A stretch of DNA of 64,000 bases from Pseudorhodoplanes sinuspersici (lineage in GTDB: Bacteria; Pseudomonadota; Alphaproteobacteria; Rhizobiales; Xanthobacteraceae). The stretch's first letter is position 1, and each line of letters starts with the position of its first letter. Both the position numbers and the translations under genes were made by a program. The stretch covers positions 248,001-312,000 of the forward strand of contig NZ_CP021112.1 of the NCBI RefSeq assembly GCF_002119765.1, in the 5' to 3' direction. Below are positions 8,743-18,925 of the stretch, in pieces. The notes beneath the pieces were generated by a model. That model worked only from the letters and a program-made list of their open reading frames with translations. It made no database searches and was not told the origin of the DNA.

Positions 8743-8754
8743 AAAATATATTTT
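8743..8754. promoter_or_regulatory. AT-rich palindrome in divergent promoter region
   Basis: AAAATATATTTT is a perfect 12-bp palindrome in the AT-rich 8688-8815 gap between the divergent FAH and gntR genes. It is a candidate operator for the GntR protein or part of an overlapping promoter. Low base complexity makes this only suggestive. Confidence 0.35.
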
Positions 8755-8815
8755 CCAGATTAAATTTACTTTTTTGCTATATATGTTTTGCTGAATCAAA
8801 GGCGTAAATGGTTTC

Positions 8816-9520
8816 ATGAAGACGAGTTCGAGCTTAACCCAAGCAGCCTACGACGCCCTTCGGGCGGAGGTGTTGACCTGCCGGCTCGCGCCTGGGACCA
8901 AACTCGTCATTGCGGATTTGTGTGAGCGGCTGGGCTTTAGCCTGGGCGCCGTTCGTGAGGCCCTCTCTCGCTTGACATCGGAGGGGTTTGTTATTGCGGA
9001 ACCCCAACGGGGTTTTCGCGTATCGCCAATTTCAGAAGCGGAGCTCAGGGATTTGACCGAGGTCCGCGCCGATATCGAAAGCCAATGCCTTCGGCGTTCT
9101 ATTGAGGCCGGAGATATTGCATGGGAGGGCCGAGTTGTGGCGGCTTACCACGAGCTGGCGCGAACTCCGGAGCGTGTTGCTGACGATCCCGAACGGAACA
9201 GTGAGGCTTGGGCCCAAGCTCACGGCCGCTACCACGCTGCGCTTGTCGATGCGTGCGACAGCGCTTGGCTGCTGCGCTTACGAACGCTCCTTTATGCCCA
9301 GTCCGAACGTTACAGACGATTGTCAGTACCGCTCGCTCGGCAAGAACGAGACCTTAATCGGGAGCATCGCGAAATCATGGAAGCGACTATCGGGCGCGAC
9401 CCAACGCGTGCAGTGTCATTACTTCGGGAGCATCTCCTGACAACCACGCGCATTCTTCTGTCGTCGCAAGTTGTCAACCAGCCCGCGACGACCATGCCTG
9501 AAGCCGTCTCGAGCTCCTAG
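8816..9520 (+). CDS. GntR family (FadR/FCD) transcriptional regulator
   Basis: A 234-residue regulator with an N-terminal winged helix (YDALRAEVLTCRLAPGTKL then LGFSLGAVREALSRLTSEGFV near 38-60) and an FCD ligand-binding domain (LTEVRADIESQCLRRSIEAGD; histidines in the AHGRYHAALVDACDS and NREHREIMEA stretches that usually bind a metal). It is transcribed away from the aromatic ring-cleavage module and probably represses it until an aromatic acid intermediate binds. Confidence 0.9.
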   Translation: MKTSSSLTQAAYDALRAEVLTCRLAPGTKLVIADLCERLGFSLGAVREALSRLTSEGFVIAEPQRGFRVSPISEAELRDLTEVRADIESQCLRRSIEAGDIAWEGRVVAAYHELARTPERVADDPERNSEAWAQAHGRYHAALVDACDSAWLLRLRTLLYAQSERYRRLSVPLARQERDLNREHREIMEATIGRDPTRAVSLLREHLLTTTRILLSSQVVNQPATTMPEAVSSS

Positions 9521-9748
9521 CGCACGTACAATCTTCCGATCACCTTCCGCAGCACATGCAAAAGAGATTTGATCTCTGCGTCGTCGCGACAGCAGTCGCA
9601 ATGCTGACTCACAACATCCAATTGCCGCGATTCGAGAAAACCATCCCACGATTGGTGGCATAGAATGCTGTTGCCTTCCGGAGGTGAGATCGGACTTCGG
9701 CTCGTGTCGAGTGCGAAGGGACTGCAACAGCCTAATGAAAATAGCGAC

Positions 9749-10489
9749 TTAGCCGACGGCAGCGAACCGCGAGCGGGCCTTGTGAAGCACGACGAGCTCG
9801 GCAAGCGACGTGACGGCCAAGTCCGGCTCCGCTTCAGTCGCGAGCGTCGCGCCGCTTCCTTTCCGATTATGGCGGCGGTTCACCCAGATCGTGGAGAGCC
9901 CAAGTTGACGCCCCGGCATGACGTCGTGATGCTTGCTCTGCGCCACGTGCAGGATGTCGTCCTTGGCAAAACCCTGGCGCTCCAGCTCTTCCAGGGCGCG
10001 CGTGAAGTGCGGCAGGCCAGGCTTGTAGGAGCCGACATCCTCCGCAGTGACCGTAAGCACGAACGGAACTTCAAGCAGACGCAACGTGCGCGTGAGCGAC
10101 GAATTGTCGACGTTGGACAGAATGGCGAGCTTGTAGAAGCGCGACAGGTAGCGAAGGCTGCCAACGGTGTCGGCGAAAGGTGGCCAGTGGCCCACGGATT
10201 CCGCAAAAGCCTTTGCGCGGCTTTCATTCTTCTCCCAGCCGAACGTCCCCTCGATGTCGTGCCAGGTTCGCGCCAGCAGCTCAGGATACAGAAGAGCCGG
10301 ACGGACTTGCTGGTGCTTGGCCTGATGCAGGGCAAACGAGGTGATCACGAGATCCAGCGGAGTCGCCCCACCCAGCTCCGCCATCCAGGGACGAACCAGT
10401 TCCTCCATTCCGGTTTCCCAGTCGATGAGGGTTCCGTAGCAATCGAAGGTGAGAACTTTGAAGCTGTCGAAGTCGAGCATGTAAGGCAT
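9749..10489 (-). CDS. HAD-superfamily hydrolase, haloacid dehalogenase type II-like
   Basis: A 246-residue HAD hydrolase. Motif I FDCYGTLIDWETG (nucleophile Asp near 15), motif II LSNVDNSS near 120, the motif III lysine in YKPGLPHF near 150 and the distal acidic/His stretch SKHHDVMPG are visible. The arrangement matches type II 2-haloacid dehalogenase relatives, though many act on other small phosphorylated or halogenated substrates. The start at 10489 (MPYML) is used; 10480 is possible. It lies 28 bp after the amino-acid binding protein gene and looks co-transcribed with it. Confidence 0.85.
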   Translation of the reverse strand: MPYMLDFDSFKVLTFDCYGTLIDWETGMEELVRPWMAELGGATPLDLVITSFALHQAKHQQVRPALLYPELLARTWHDIEGTFGWEKNESRAKAFAESVGHWPPFADTVGSLRYLSRFYKLAILSNVDNSSLTRTLRLLEVPFVLTVTAEDVGSYKPGLPHFTRALEELERQGFAKDDILHVAQSKHHDVMPGRQLGLSTIWVNRRHNRKGSGATLATEAEPDLAVTSLAELVVLHKARSRFAAVG

Positions 10490-10517
10490 TCTTCCCGGCA
10501 GGGTGAGGCGATCGTTC

Positions 10518-11549
10518 TCAGCGGATCGGCGGCGGATAGTGAATGCCGCCGTCCGTCCAGAGACGATTGAGCGTTCGCGGCAGCTTGAGAGGAGCGACAT
10601 TGCGATCCCAGCTCTCGGCATAGTTGCCGACCTGCCGCACGATCCGCGCCGACCACTCGTTGTCGATGCCGAGCATCTTTCCGAAGTCGCCGGTCTTGCC
10701 AAGGAAACGCTGCACGTCGGGGTCCGGATTCGAAGCGGCCTGATCGATCGTCTTGCTGGACAGCCCCATCTCCTCGCCGATCAACATCGCGAAATTCGTC
10801 CAGCGCACGATGTCGTACCAACGCTGATCTCCCTTTCGGACCACAGGACCGAGCGGTTCCTTGGAGATGATCTCCTGAAGCAATTCGAACTCTTCGGCGC
10901 GCGACCCAAGTCCGGCACGGAACGCAGCGAGCGCCGCCGTGCCAATGGTGTAGGCGTCGCAGCGGGACGAAAGGAACGCCGAACGCAGCTCTTCGAGGTT
11001 GTCGATCACGAGCGGCGTCAGCTTCATGTTGTTGCGGCGGAAATAATCCGTGAGGTTGAGCTCGGTCGTCGTGCCGGGCTGAACGCAGACCGTCGCCCCG
11101 TCGAGACCCTTGGCTGATTTCACGCCGAGCGATTTGCGGACCAGAAAGCCCTGGCCGTCATAAAAGGTGACACCCGTGAACTGCAGACCGAGCGCAGCTT
11201 CGCGCGCGAGAGTCCAGGTCGTGTTCGACGCGAGAATGTCGATCTCGCCGGTCTGCAGCATCGGCAAGCGGTTTTGCGTCGTGGTGGCCACGAATTTCAC
11301 CTTCGTGGCGTTGCCGAAGATCGCCACGGCGACGGCGCGGCAAACGTCGACATACAAGCCGCTCCATTCGCCGCGCTCGTTCACCGCCGCAAATCCCGGC
11401 AGGTTCGGCGCGGCCCCGCAGATGATCACGCCGCGAGACCGGATCGCGTCCAGTGTGGGTGAAGCACTGCCGTGCGCCGCAGCATCGCCGACGGCACCGA
11501 TCGAAAGGCAGATCGCAGAAACGAACACGATATTACGCAATATCGACAT
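10518..11549 (-). CDS. aapJ: Amino acid ABC transporter substrate-binding protein (AapJ/BztA family)
   Basis: A 343-residue periplasmic binding protein with a signal peptide (residues 1-25 ending near DAAAHG). The SBP family 3 fold is recognised by LDAIRSRGVIICGAAPNLPGF, NTTWTLAREA and VCVQPGTTTELNL, the last being characteristic of AapJ general L-amino-acid binding proteins. The start at 11549 has a G-rich SD just upstream. It is transcribed opposite to its permease and ATPase genes and separated from them by a gntR gene 31 bp upstream, an unusual split arrangement. Confidence 0.9.
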   Translation of the reverse strand: MSILRNIVFVSAICLSIGAVGDAAAHGSASPTLDAIRSRGVIICGAAPNLPGFAAVNERGEWSGLYVDVCRAVAVAIFGNATKVKFVATTTQNRLPMLQTGEIDILASNTTWTLAREAALGLQFTGVTFYDGQGFLVRKSLGVKSAKGLDGATVCVQPGTTTELNLTDYFRRNNMKLTPLVIDNLEELRSAFLSSRCDAYTIGTAALAAFRAGLGSRAEEFELLQEIISKEPLGPVVRKGDQRWYDIVRWTNFAMLIGEEMGLSSKTIDQAASNPDPDVQRFLGKTGDFGKMLGIDNEWSARIVRQVGNYAESWDRNVAPLKLPRTLNRLWTDGGIHYPPPIR

Positions 11550-11580
11550 CCCCCTGAAAGACGCTTCTCGCTTTTGGTGT

Positions 11581-12276
11581 TCAGTCCTCGTCCGGAGAAA
11601 CCAATGTCTCCGGCAATTGCTCGACCATTCGATCCGACGCATCGGCAATTTGCTGGCGCGTCAGGTCGACGGCGACTTTCACCTTGCCCGCGCGCAACGC
11701 GTCGACGATCATCTGATGGCTCTCGCCCCAATCGGCCGACAGGCCGACTGCCCGCCAGACCGGAAGAACGTAACGGTTGATGGCAACCTGCAGCGCTTCG
11801 ATCTGACTCAGCAGACGCGGACGTTCCGCACGCACGTAGAGGCGGTTGTGGAATTGCCAGTGAAGGGCCGCCGCCTCCAAGCCGAGCCCGGCCGCCTCGA
11901 CCCGCGCAAGAATCGCTTCGGCCTCGTCGTAGTCGTGCGCCGTGAGACGCGGCGCCGAAAGCTGGAGCGCATGCGGTTCGAGCAGCAGCCGCATCTCCAT
12001 CACGTCGCGGAAGTCGTCGCGCGTGAGCGGTGCGACGCGGATTCCCTTGTTGATGCGCTGAACTGCCAGTCCTTCGGATACGAGTTTCATCAGCGCTTCG
12101 CGCACCGGCACACGCGAGACGCCAAAACGCGTGGCGATGTCATCTTGGTGAAGCCGCTCGTTCGGCCCGAACACGCCGGAAAACACGGCTTCCCGCAAAG
12201 CGCGCGCGATCGCGTCCGGAAGCCCGTCACGCGACGCCAAATAACGATCCGCCAATGTTTTGAGGGTCTCAGTCAT
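11581..12276 (-). CDS. GntR family (FCD) transcriptional regulator
   Basis: A 231-residue FadR-type regulator. The winged helix runs from about 17 to 80 (LREAVFSGVFGPNERL; ATRFGVSRVPVREALMKLVSEGL) and is followed by an FCD domain with metal-ligand-type residues in HWQFHNRLYVRAERP and GESHQMIVDAL. It lies between aapJ (same strand) and the divergent aapQMP genes, so it most likely controls both arms of the transporter. A short dyad sits between it and aapQ. Confidence 0.9.
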   Translation of the reverse strand: MTETLKTLADRYLASRDGLPDAIARALREAVFSGVFGPNERLHQDDIATRFGVSRVPVREALMKLVSEGLAVQRINKGIRVAPLTRDDFRDVMEMRLLLEPHALQLSAPRLTAHDYDEAEAILARVEAAGLGLEAAALHWQFHNRLYVRAERPRLLSQIEALQVAINRYVLPVWRAVGLSADWGESHQMIVDALRAGKVKVAVDLTRQQIADASDRMVEQLPETLVSPDED

Positions 12277-12298
12277 TGCCCTTGCTTTCGAATAATGC

Positions 12299-12310
12299 TG
12301 AATGTATTCA
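12299..12310. promoter_or_regulatory. Candidate GntR operator between gntR and aapQ
   Basis: TGAATGTATTCA has 5-bp inverted arms around GT. It sits 23 bp upstream of the gntR start and 36-47 bp upstream of aapQ, the place expected for an autoregulatory and operon-controlling site. Resemblance to FadR-type sites is loose. Confidence 0.35.
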
Positions 12311-12345
12311 TTTTCTAACCCGTGTCAAACAATTTCGAGTGTAAA

Positions 12346-13581
12346 ATGACGCGATGCTCCTCACCGGAGAGCGATTTGAACCTGAATGCCGTTCTCGATC
12401 GCGTGCCGAAGTCTAAAATGCGACGGCTGCCGACCCTGTCGCTCGGCGACCCGCTGCTGCGCGCCTGGGTCTATCAGGCGTTGGCGCTTGGAATTGTCGC
12501 GCTGACGGTCTGGTACCTCACCGCCAACACGTTGCGGAATCTCGAGCTGCGTGGGATTTCGACCGGCTTCGAATTCCTCTGGCGCGAAGCGGGCCTTCCG
12601 ATCGCCGAGACGCCGATCGACTACGCCCCCACCGATAGTTACGGGCGCGCGCTGCTGATCGGGATTCTCAACACGCTCAAAGTCGCGAGCCTCGGAATCG
12701 TCCTCGCGACCTTACTCGGCACGATGATCGGGATCGCCCAGCTTTCCCGCAACTGGCTTCTGGCGAAGATCTCCGCACTTTATGTCGAGCTGCTGCGCGA
12801 CCTGCCGCTCCTTCTGCAGCTTCTGTTCTGGTACACCGCGCTTCAGGCGCTGCCCGCGGCACGGCAAGCCTTCAATCTCCTTCCCGGCATCTTCCTGTCG
12901 AACCGCGGCTTGATGCTGCCGGCGCTGTCGATCGACAATTTTCAACACCTCGCCGTCGCGATTGCAGCAATCGTCATCGTCATCGCGGCGGCATTCTTTT
13001 TCCGCCGCTCGCGGTTCGCCAAACGTCAGGACGGGCAGCGGCGGCGACTCTGGCCGTCCGTATTGATCCTCGCCATGCTCCTCCCGACCGCCATCTTCTG
13101 GCGCTTAGGTACGCCATTCCAGGTCGATCTCCCCACTCTGCGCGGCTTCAATTTCCGCGGCGGGACGCTCGTCTCACCGGAATTTTTCGCGCTGTTGTTC
13201 GGCCTCGTCACCTACACCGCGGCCTTCATCGCCGAAATCGTGCGCGCCGGCATCATCGCCGTCAGCAAAGGCCAATGGGAGGCCGGTCGCGCGCTCGGCC
13301 TTCATAACGGGCTGATCCTGCGCAAGATCGTCATGCCGCAATCGCTGCGGCTGATCATTCCGCCTTTGACGAGCCAGTATCTCAACCTCGCCAAGAACTC
13401 CTCGCTCGCCGTCGCCATCGGCTACCAGGACATCGTGTCGATCGCCAACACAACGCTCAACCAGACAGGTCAGGCTATCGAAGGCATCGCCATCATCATG
13501 ATGGTCTATCTGACGATCAGCCTGTCCATCAGCCTCTTCATGAACTGGTACAACGACCACGTTGCCTTGAAAGGGCTCTGA
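12346..13581 (+). CDS. aapQ: Amino acid ABC transporter permease (AapQ family)
   Basis: Inner-membrane permease of about 411 residues with a first hydrophobic segment near 45-70 and a C-terminal permease domain. The EAA-loop signature WEAGRALGLHNGLILRKIV near 320 followed by PQSLRLIIPPL contacts the ATPase. The long N-terminal periplasmic insert (about 70-120) is typical of AapQ rather than ordinary HisM permeases. The start is uncertain: GTG 12322, ATG 12346, TTG 12376 (GGAG 5 bp upstream) and ATG 12418 are all in frame. It is followed 2 bp later by aapM. Confidence 0.88.
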   Translation: MTRCSSPESDLNLNAVLDRVPKSKMRRLPTLSLGDPLLRAWVYQALALGIVALTVWYLTANTLRNLELRGISTGFEFLWREAGLPIAETPIDYAPTDSYGRALLIGILNTLKVASLGIVLATLLGTMIGIAQLSRNWLLAKISALYVELLRDLPLLLQLLFWYTALQALPAARQAFNLLPGIFLSNRGLMLPALSIDNFQHLAVAIAAIVIVIAAAFFFRRSRFAKRQDGQRRRLWPSVLILAMLLPTAIFWRLGTPFQVDLPTLRGFNFRGGTLVSPEFFALLFGLVTYTAAFIAEIVRAGIIAVSKGQWEAGRALGLHNGLILRKIVMPQSLRLIIPPLTSQYLNLAKNSSLAVAIGYQDIVSIANTTLNQTGQAIEGIAIIMMVYLTISLSISLFMNWYNDHVALKGL

Positions 13582-13583
13582 GG

Positions 13584-14720
13584 ATGAATCAATTGACCTT
13601 GCGGCCCGGCAATCTCAGTGCGGCCATCGCACCGCCGGAACGACCAACGCCCCAGCGCTGGATGCGCGCGCTGAACTGGTTGCATCTGCATCTTTTTTCG
13701 TCTTGGCTGTCGACGGCAACGACGCTTACCTTGGCTTATCTTCTCGTCCGCGGGCTCATCACCGTCATCGACTGGGGCATTCTGCTGGCCGTGTGGTCTG
13801 TCCCGCAAGGCGACAGCGAGGCATGTCGTGCCGTGCAAGGACTTGGCGCCTGTTGGGCGGTCATCGGCGAGAAATATCGCTTCATTCTGTTCGGAACCTA
13901 TCCCTATGCCGAACAATGGCGCCCTACCTTAAGCGTTGCCCTTTTCATCGGCCTTTACGCGCTCTCGGGCTGGCGACGCATGTGGCGGCGCGAGCTGTTT
14001 CTGATCTGGATTGTCGGCTTGTTGGCGGTGATTGCGCTGATGCGCGGCGGAATGGCCGGCCTCAGCCATGTTCCGACGGAGCGGTGGGGCGGGCTGCCGA
14101 TCACGCTGATGCTGGCAACTGTCAGTCTCGTTGCAGCCTTTCCGCTCGCGATAGTCGTCGCCCTGGGGCGACGGTCGGACATGCCGGTGATCCGGTGGCT
14201 CTGCATCGCCTATGTCGAGCTCATACGGGGCGTGCCGCTGATCTCGCTGTTATTTGTCGCCAGCGTAATATTTCCGCTGTTCCTGCCGGAGGGCATCGAC
14301 TTCGACAAGCTCGTGCGTGCACAGATCGCCCTCATCCTGTTTGCCGCGGCCTATCTCTCCGAGGTCATTCGCGGAGGCCTGCAAAGCGTCGGCACGGGCC
14401 AATACGAGGCTGCCAATGCGCTTGGGCTCGGCTACTGGCGAAAGATGGGGCTGATCGTTCTTCCTCAAGCGCTGCGACGAACCATCGCTCCCCTGGTTAA
14501 CACTTTCATCGCGCTATTCAAGGACACTTCGCTGGTTCTCATCATCGGAATTTTCGATCTGCTGTCGGCCGCAAAAACCGCGATCGTCGAACCGGCGTGG
14601 CAGGGATTCGGCGTCGAGGTCTATCTGATCGTGGGAGCAATCTATTTTGCCTTCTGCTTTGCGATGTCCCGATACAGCCGCTCGCTCGAGCGTCATCTCA
14701 AGGCTACCGAACACGCTTAA
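13584..14720 (+). CDS. aapM: Amino acid ABC transporter permease (AapM family)
   Basis: A 378-residue second permease subunit. Hydrophobic segments cluster near 45-70, 120-160 and 175-365. The permease EAA loop ([21 protein letters not shown] near 272) and the [16 protein letters not shown] segment are characteristic of AapM/BztC. The [17 protein letters not shown] region belongs to the AapM periplasmic part. It starts 2 bp after aapQ and is followed 10 bp later by the ATPase gene, forming one operon. Confidence 0.9.
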   Translation: MNQLTLRPGNLSAAIAPPERPTPQRWMRALNWLHLHLFSSWLSTATTLTLAYLLVRGLITVIDWGILLAVWSVPQGDSEACRAVQGLGACWAVIGEKYRFILFGTYPYAEQWRPTLSVALFIGLYALSGWRRMWRRELFLIWIVGLLAVIALMRGGMAGLSHVPTERWGGLPITLMLATVSLVAAFPLAIVVALGRRSDMPVIRWLCIAYVELIRGVPLISLLFVASVIFPLFLPEGIDFDKLVRAQIALILFAAAYLSEVIRGGLQSVGTGQYEAANALGLGYWRKMGLIVLPQALRRTIAPLVNTFIALFKDTSLVLIIGIFDLLSAAKTAIVEPAWQGFGVEVYLIVGAIYFAFCFAMSRYSRSLERHLKATEHA

Positions 14721-14730
14721 GGGAGATTCA

Positions 14731-15528
14731 GTGCCGATGCGAAGAGCCATCGCGGCCGATCAATTTGAACACAGCAACGACACGCGAGAGAGCCGGCACG
14801 ACGCGGTTCAGTTCGAGGGCGTGCACAAATGGTTCGGTAACTTCCATGTACTACGCAACATCAATCTAATCGTTCAGCGCGGCGAGCGGATCGTGATATG
14901 CGGACCTTCCGGCTCCGGCAAGTCGACCATGATCCGCTGCGTGAACCGCCTCGAGGAACACCAGCAAGGCCGCATCGTCGTCGACGGCACCGAGCTCACG
15001 AACGACGTCAAGAAGATTGACGTCATCCGCCGCGAGGTCGGAATGGTGTTTCAGCATTTCAACCTTTTTCCGCACCTGACAATTCTCGAGAATTGCACCC
15101 TCGCCCCCATCTGGATGAAGAAAATTCCGAAGAAAGAGGCGGAAGACATCGCGATGCAATATCTGCACCGGGTTAAAATCCCGGAGCAGTCGCACAAATA
15201 TCCCGGCCAGCTCTCCGGAGGGCAACAGCAACGCGTCGCCATCGCGCGGTCGCTCTGCATGAATCCGAAGATCATGCTTTTCGACGAACCGACGTCCGCC
15301 CTCGATCCTGAGATGGTCAAGGAGGTGCTCGACACCATGGTCCTGCTCGCCGAGGAGGGCATGACCATGCTTTGCGTCACCCACGAAATGGGATTCGCGC
15401 GCCAGGTGGCCGATCGCGTCATTTTCATGGATTGCGGGCAAATTGTAGAAGCAAATACACCCGATCAATTTTTCAGAAATCCACAGAACGAGCGCACCCG
15501 GCTCTTCCTTGGTCAGATTCTGCAATAA
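14731..15528 (+). CDS. aapP: Amino acid ABC transporter ATP-binding protein (AapP family)
   Basis: A 265-residue ABC ATPase: Walker [10 protein letters not shown] near 58, Q-loop [10 protein letters not shown] near 107, signature LSGGQQQR near 162, Walker B IMLFDEP near 182, H-loop CVTHEMG near 215. The GTG start at 14731 is preferred because GGGAG sits 5 bp upstream; ATG 14737 is the alternative. It closes the aapQMP operon and energises uptake of L-amino acids captured by AapJ. Confidence 0.92.
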   Translation: MPMRRAIAADQFEHSNDTRESRHDAVQFEGVHKWFGNFHVLRNINLIVQRGERIVICGPSGSGKSTMIRCVNRLEEHQQGRIVVDGTELTNDVKKIDVIRREVGMVFQHFNLFPHLTILENCTLAPIWMKKIPKKEAEDIAMQYLHRVKIPEQSHKYPGQLSGGQQQRVAIARSLCMNPKIMLFDEPTSALDPEMVKEVLDTMVLLAEEGMTMLCVTHEMGFARQVADRVIFMDCGQIVEANTPDQFFRNPQNERTRLFLGQILQ

Positions 15529-15841
15529 AAACCTCCGCGTGGTTCCCTCCTGCCAATAGAACTACGGACGATAATCTCATCTCCGATCTGGCACGTGCGT
15601 GCCGCCACACATCTTGACGCCGGGTGCTCTTTCCGGTCCTGGTTTCGACGAATTGGAGGAACGATCTCGTCTCTTGCGTAAAGGACGCACGTTTCTGCTG
15701 GCCATCACTGGATGAGTTAGCCCGGAAAGCAAGCTCACCAAGACCGATGGATAACCGAGAGACCTGCACACTTTATCCGATTGCCGTTGGATCAAATAAC
15801 AAGGCGCTCAACAGGAATGACAATTGGCAGCTCACTTGTCA
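15529..15841. other. Convergent intergenic region, no gene recognised
   Basis: A 313-bp gap between aapP and the end of the RND pump gene. I see no convincing coding sequence. A short dyad GGCACGTGCGTGCC lies at 15590-15603. No clear terminator with a T-run was found. Confidence 0.5.
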
Positions 15842-18800
15842 TCATGCGCTTTGCGTTTCGCTGCTCAGAAAGCGGTTCCTGATCCACCGTTCCAGGTCGT
15901 CCATAACCGTGAAAACGGCGGGAACGTAAACAAGGCTGAGAACGGTTGAACTGACGAGCCCTCCGATAATGGCGATCGCCATGGGCGCCCGCGTCTCAGC
16001 GTCGGCTCCAATGCCAAGCGCAATCGGCAACATTCCAGCCCCCATCGCTACCGTGGTCATCACGATCGGCCGAGCGCGCTTACGAGCTGCATCCAAAAGC
16101 GCCTCGGCGCGGTCCAAGCCACTGTCTCGCTGAGCAACAATCGCATACTCGACCAAAAGAATTGAATTCTTCGCCGCAATCCCCATGAGCATCAAAATGC
16201 CTATTAGAACGGGCAGGGAAATTGACGTTCCCGTCACGAGCAGCAGACCGAGTGCTCCACCTAGTGACAACGGGAGTGCAGTCAGGATCGTGACCGGTTG
16301 AACGAATCCGTTGAACAGGAGAGCAAGGACAAAAAAGAGCAGCGCAATGCCTGAAATAATTGCAAGCGTAAAGCTGCTGAAGAGCTCCTGCATGCGCTCG
16401 GCATCGCCCTCCGGCTTGCGGATCACAGACGCTGGAAGCTGGCTGATCGACGGCAACTTCGATATCACATCCTCGGCCTCCCCAATTGTAATCCCGCTCA
16501 ATTCCGCTTCGACGGTTTCGCTTCGGGTCCGGTTAATGCGCTCTATCTGGTTCGGCCCTGCCCCGAAAGTGACGTCTGCAACTGCCGATAGCGGCAGCGG
16601 CCCTTCAAATGTTGGAACCTGAAGATTCGATATGCGGGAAAGATCGGTGCGCGCATCTTCATTCAACAACACGCGGATGGGTATCTGTCTGACGTTCAAA
16701 CTGAACTTGGCGAGGTCGCGGTCGACGTCTCCTATGGTAGCAATGTTGACAGTTCTCGCGATCATTGTTGTGGACACACCAAGGGCCGCAGCCTTATCCG
16801 CTTTAGGAACGATCTGCAGCTCAGGTCTCGCAACGCTGCTGGTCGCCGCGGCCCGCTGAAATCCCGGCGTCGAACGCATCTCCTGAACCAATTGCCGCAC
16901 CGAACTCGCGAGCGCCACCGGGTCATCGCTCAACAACGAGACCTGAACCTTTGTGCCCGATGACCCCTCCCCTCCGAAACGTATCCGTGCGCCGGCAATC
17001 CTTGATAGCTCCGGTCCAACCGAAGCCTCAAACGCCTGTTGCGAAAGCGTTCTCTGGCTCCTCGGGACCAGGTTAATTGTGATCGTCGCTTTTCTCACCT
17101 CCCCGGCCGACATCGGCGATTCGTCGGGTCCGAACGACAGTGATGTCTGCGTTCCAAGTGCTGAATATACGGCTCCCACTTCCGGCCGCGCCCTTAAAAC
17201 AGACATGACTTTCTGTGTCACAGTGTCGGTTTCCTGCAACGTCGCGCCCGGTGCCAGTTCAACGGCAAGAATGGAGCGACCTTGGTCAGCCGCCGGCATG
17301 AACTCGGCGGGAAGAAAACGAACGAGCGAAAGCGAACCCAGGAAAAATACTACGCCCGCGAAGATCGTGATCCATCGACGACGCAAGGTCCAGTCCAGCA
17401 TCCACGTGTATTGCCGTACCCATGCAGGCTCCCTCTGCTCGTTACCTGTTGTCTTCAGAAGGAAAGCCGCCATCAAAGGCGTTAAAAGACGCGCGACAAC
17501 AAGAGAAAAGAACACCGAACTGCAGACGGCAATTGAGAACGACTTGAAGAACTGCCCCGGTATTCCTGGCATCAGCCCAACAGGCATGAAAACCGCAATG
17601 ATCGCGAAAGTCGTTGCAACGACAGCCAGACCGATTTCGTCAGCGGCGTCGATCGCGGCGTCATAGACGCTCTTTCCGGACTGCCGTACGTGTCGAACGA
17701 TATTCTCAATTTCCACAATAGCGTCGTCGACCAAGATTCCGACAACGATGGCAATCGCCAGCAGCGAGATATTGTTGAGAGATTGATTGAGCGCATACAT
17801 GATCGCGAATGTCGGGATCAACGACATCGGGAGCGCGACACTCGAGATCAACGTTGCCCGGAGATCGCGCAGAAACAGCCAGACGACCAAAACGGCTAGC
17901 AATGCACCGAGGGCGAGCGCTTCGAGAGCCGCATTGTATCCCTCGACCACTGCATCGGTCGATGTGGTTACTTCAACGATCCTTATTCCGGGATGGGCGG
18001 CCTCGAATTCCGTCATTCGCCTTCGCACATCCCGGGTCACGGCAATCTCGCCCGTGCCGACCGCCCGGTAAACACTGAAGCCGACGACTTCCCGATCGTT
18101 GAATCGCGCCCTCTGCCGCGGCTCAGCCCAGGACCGCTCGACGACCCCCAGATCGGCGAGCCTGATGCTCCGGCCGTCACTAAAGGCGAGACGCATGTCT
18201 CTCAGGGCTGCAACATCGAGGGCACTCCCGACAGCGCGAATCGTCTGCTCCGCCGCCCCCAACGTCACACGACCACCGGGTTGGTTGATGTTCTGACTTT
18301 TGATCAGGTCGGAGACTTCGAAGGCTGTCAGGCCAAGTGCCATCAGCCGGTCAGGATCGAGTTTGACCGAAATCTCGGCGTCGACGCCACCGGATCTCGA
18401 AATTCTGGATACGCCCGGCACGGCAAGCGCGGCCTTGGCGATGTCGTTATCGATAAACCAACTCAGATCGTCGGGGGCCATCGCCGGCGCATCGACGATG
18501 AATGTCAGGACCGCCTGTCCTGTCGCATCGACACGCTGAATTATGGGATCGAGGGCCGCCTGAGGCAATTTCGAACGCGTAGACATGACAGCATTGCGAA
18601 CGTCATTCGTTGCCCGGTCGATGTCTGTTCCAATTGCGAACTCGACGTTGCTTGAGGAGATCCCCTCATTCACAGTTGAACGTACATGATTGACATTGCC
18701 CAATCCGGTGACGCTGTCTTCAATCAGGCGCGTAACCTGCGTTTCGATCTCGGTCGGCGCAGCTCCAGCCCATACGACACTGACGGTCACTGTGGGAGGA

Positions 18801-18925
18801 TCGATATCGGGCAAGTTGTTGAGCCGAAGCTTCGAAAACGAGACGAGGCCCAATAGCGTCAGGAACAAGAACAGTACCGTCGTTGCTACGGGATTGCGGA
18901 TCGCCCAGCTGGAGATCTTGTTCAT
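15842..18925 (-). CDS. RND efflux transporter permease (AcrB/MexB superfamily, HAE1-like)
   Basis: A 1027-residue inner-membrane proton/drug antiporter. Seen: N-terminal ISSWAIRNPVATTVLFLFL (first TM), the GVSRISRSGG porter segment, the TM4 pair VGILVDDAIVEIENIVRH near 407 (the two Asp of the proton relay), the duplicated C-terminal half with FVLALLFNGF and GIAAKNSILLVEYAI near 925. Length is normal for the HAE family. It overlaps its adaptor gene by 4 bp (ATGA). No outer-membrane factor is encoded nearby, so it must borrow one. The divergent response regulator upstream is its likely controller. Confidence 0.93.
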   Translation of the reverse strand: MNKISSWAIRNPVATTVLFLFLTLLGLVSFSKLRLNNLPDIDPPTVTVSVVWAGAAPTEIETQVTRLIEDSVTGLGNVNHVRSTVNEGISSSNVEFAIGTDIDRATNDVRNAVMSTRSKLPQAALDPIIQRVDATGQAVLTFIVDAPAMAPDDLSWFIDNDIAKAALAVPGVSRISRSGGVDAEISVKLDPDRLMALGLTAFEVSDLIKSQNINQPGGRVTLGAAEQTIRAVGSALDVAALRDMRLAFSDGRSIRLADLGVVERSWAEPRQRARFNDREVVGFSVYRAVGTGEIAVTRDVRRRMTEFEAAHPGIRIVEVTTSTDAVVEGYNAALEALALGALLAVLVVWLFLRDLRATLISSVALPMSLIPTFAIMYALNQSLNNISLLAIAIVVGILVDDAIVEIENIVRHVRQSGKSVYDAAIDAADEIGLAVVATTFAIIAVFMPVGLMPGIPGQFFKSFSIAVCSSVFFSLVVARLLTPLMAAFLLKTTGNEQREPAWVRQYTWMLDWTLRRRWITIFAGVVFFLGSLSLVRFLPAEFMPAADQGRSILAVELAPGATLQETDTVTQKVMSVLRARPEVGAVYSALGTQTSLSFGPDESPMSAGEVRKATITINLVPRSQRTLSQQAFEASVGPELSRIAGARIRFGGEGSSGTKVQVSLLSDDPVALASSVRQLVQEMRSTPGFQRAAATSSVARPELQIVPKADKAAALGVSTTMIARTVNIATIGDVDRDLAKFSLNVRQIPIRVLLNEDARTDLSRISNLQVPTFEGPLPLSAVADVTFGAGPNQIERINRTRSETVEAELSGITIGEAEDVISKLPSISQLPASVIRKPEGDAERMQELFSSFTLAIISGIALLFFVLALLFNGFVQPVTILTALPLSLGGALGLLLVTGTSISLPVLIGILMLMGIAAKNSILLVEYAIVAQRDSGLDRAEALLDAARKRARPIVMTTVAMGAGMLPIALGIGADAETRAPMAIAIIGGLVSSTVLSLVYVPAVFTVMDDLERWIRNRFLSSETQSA

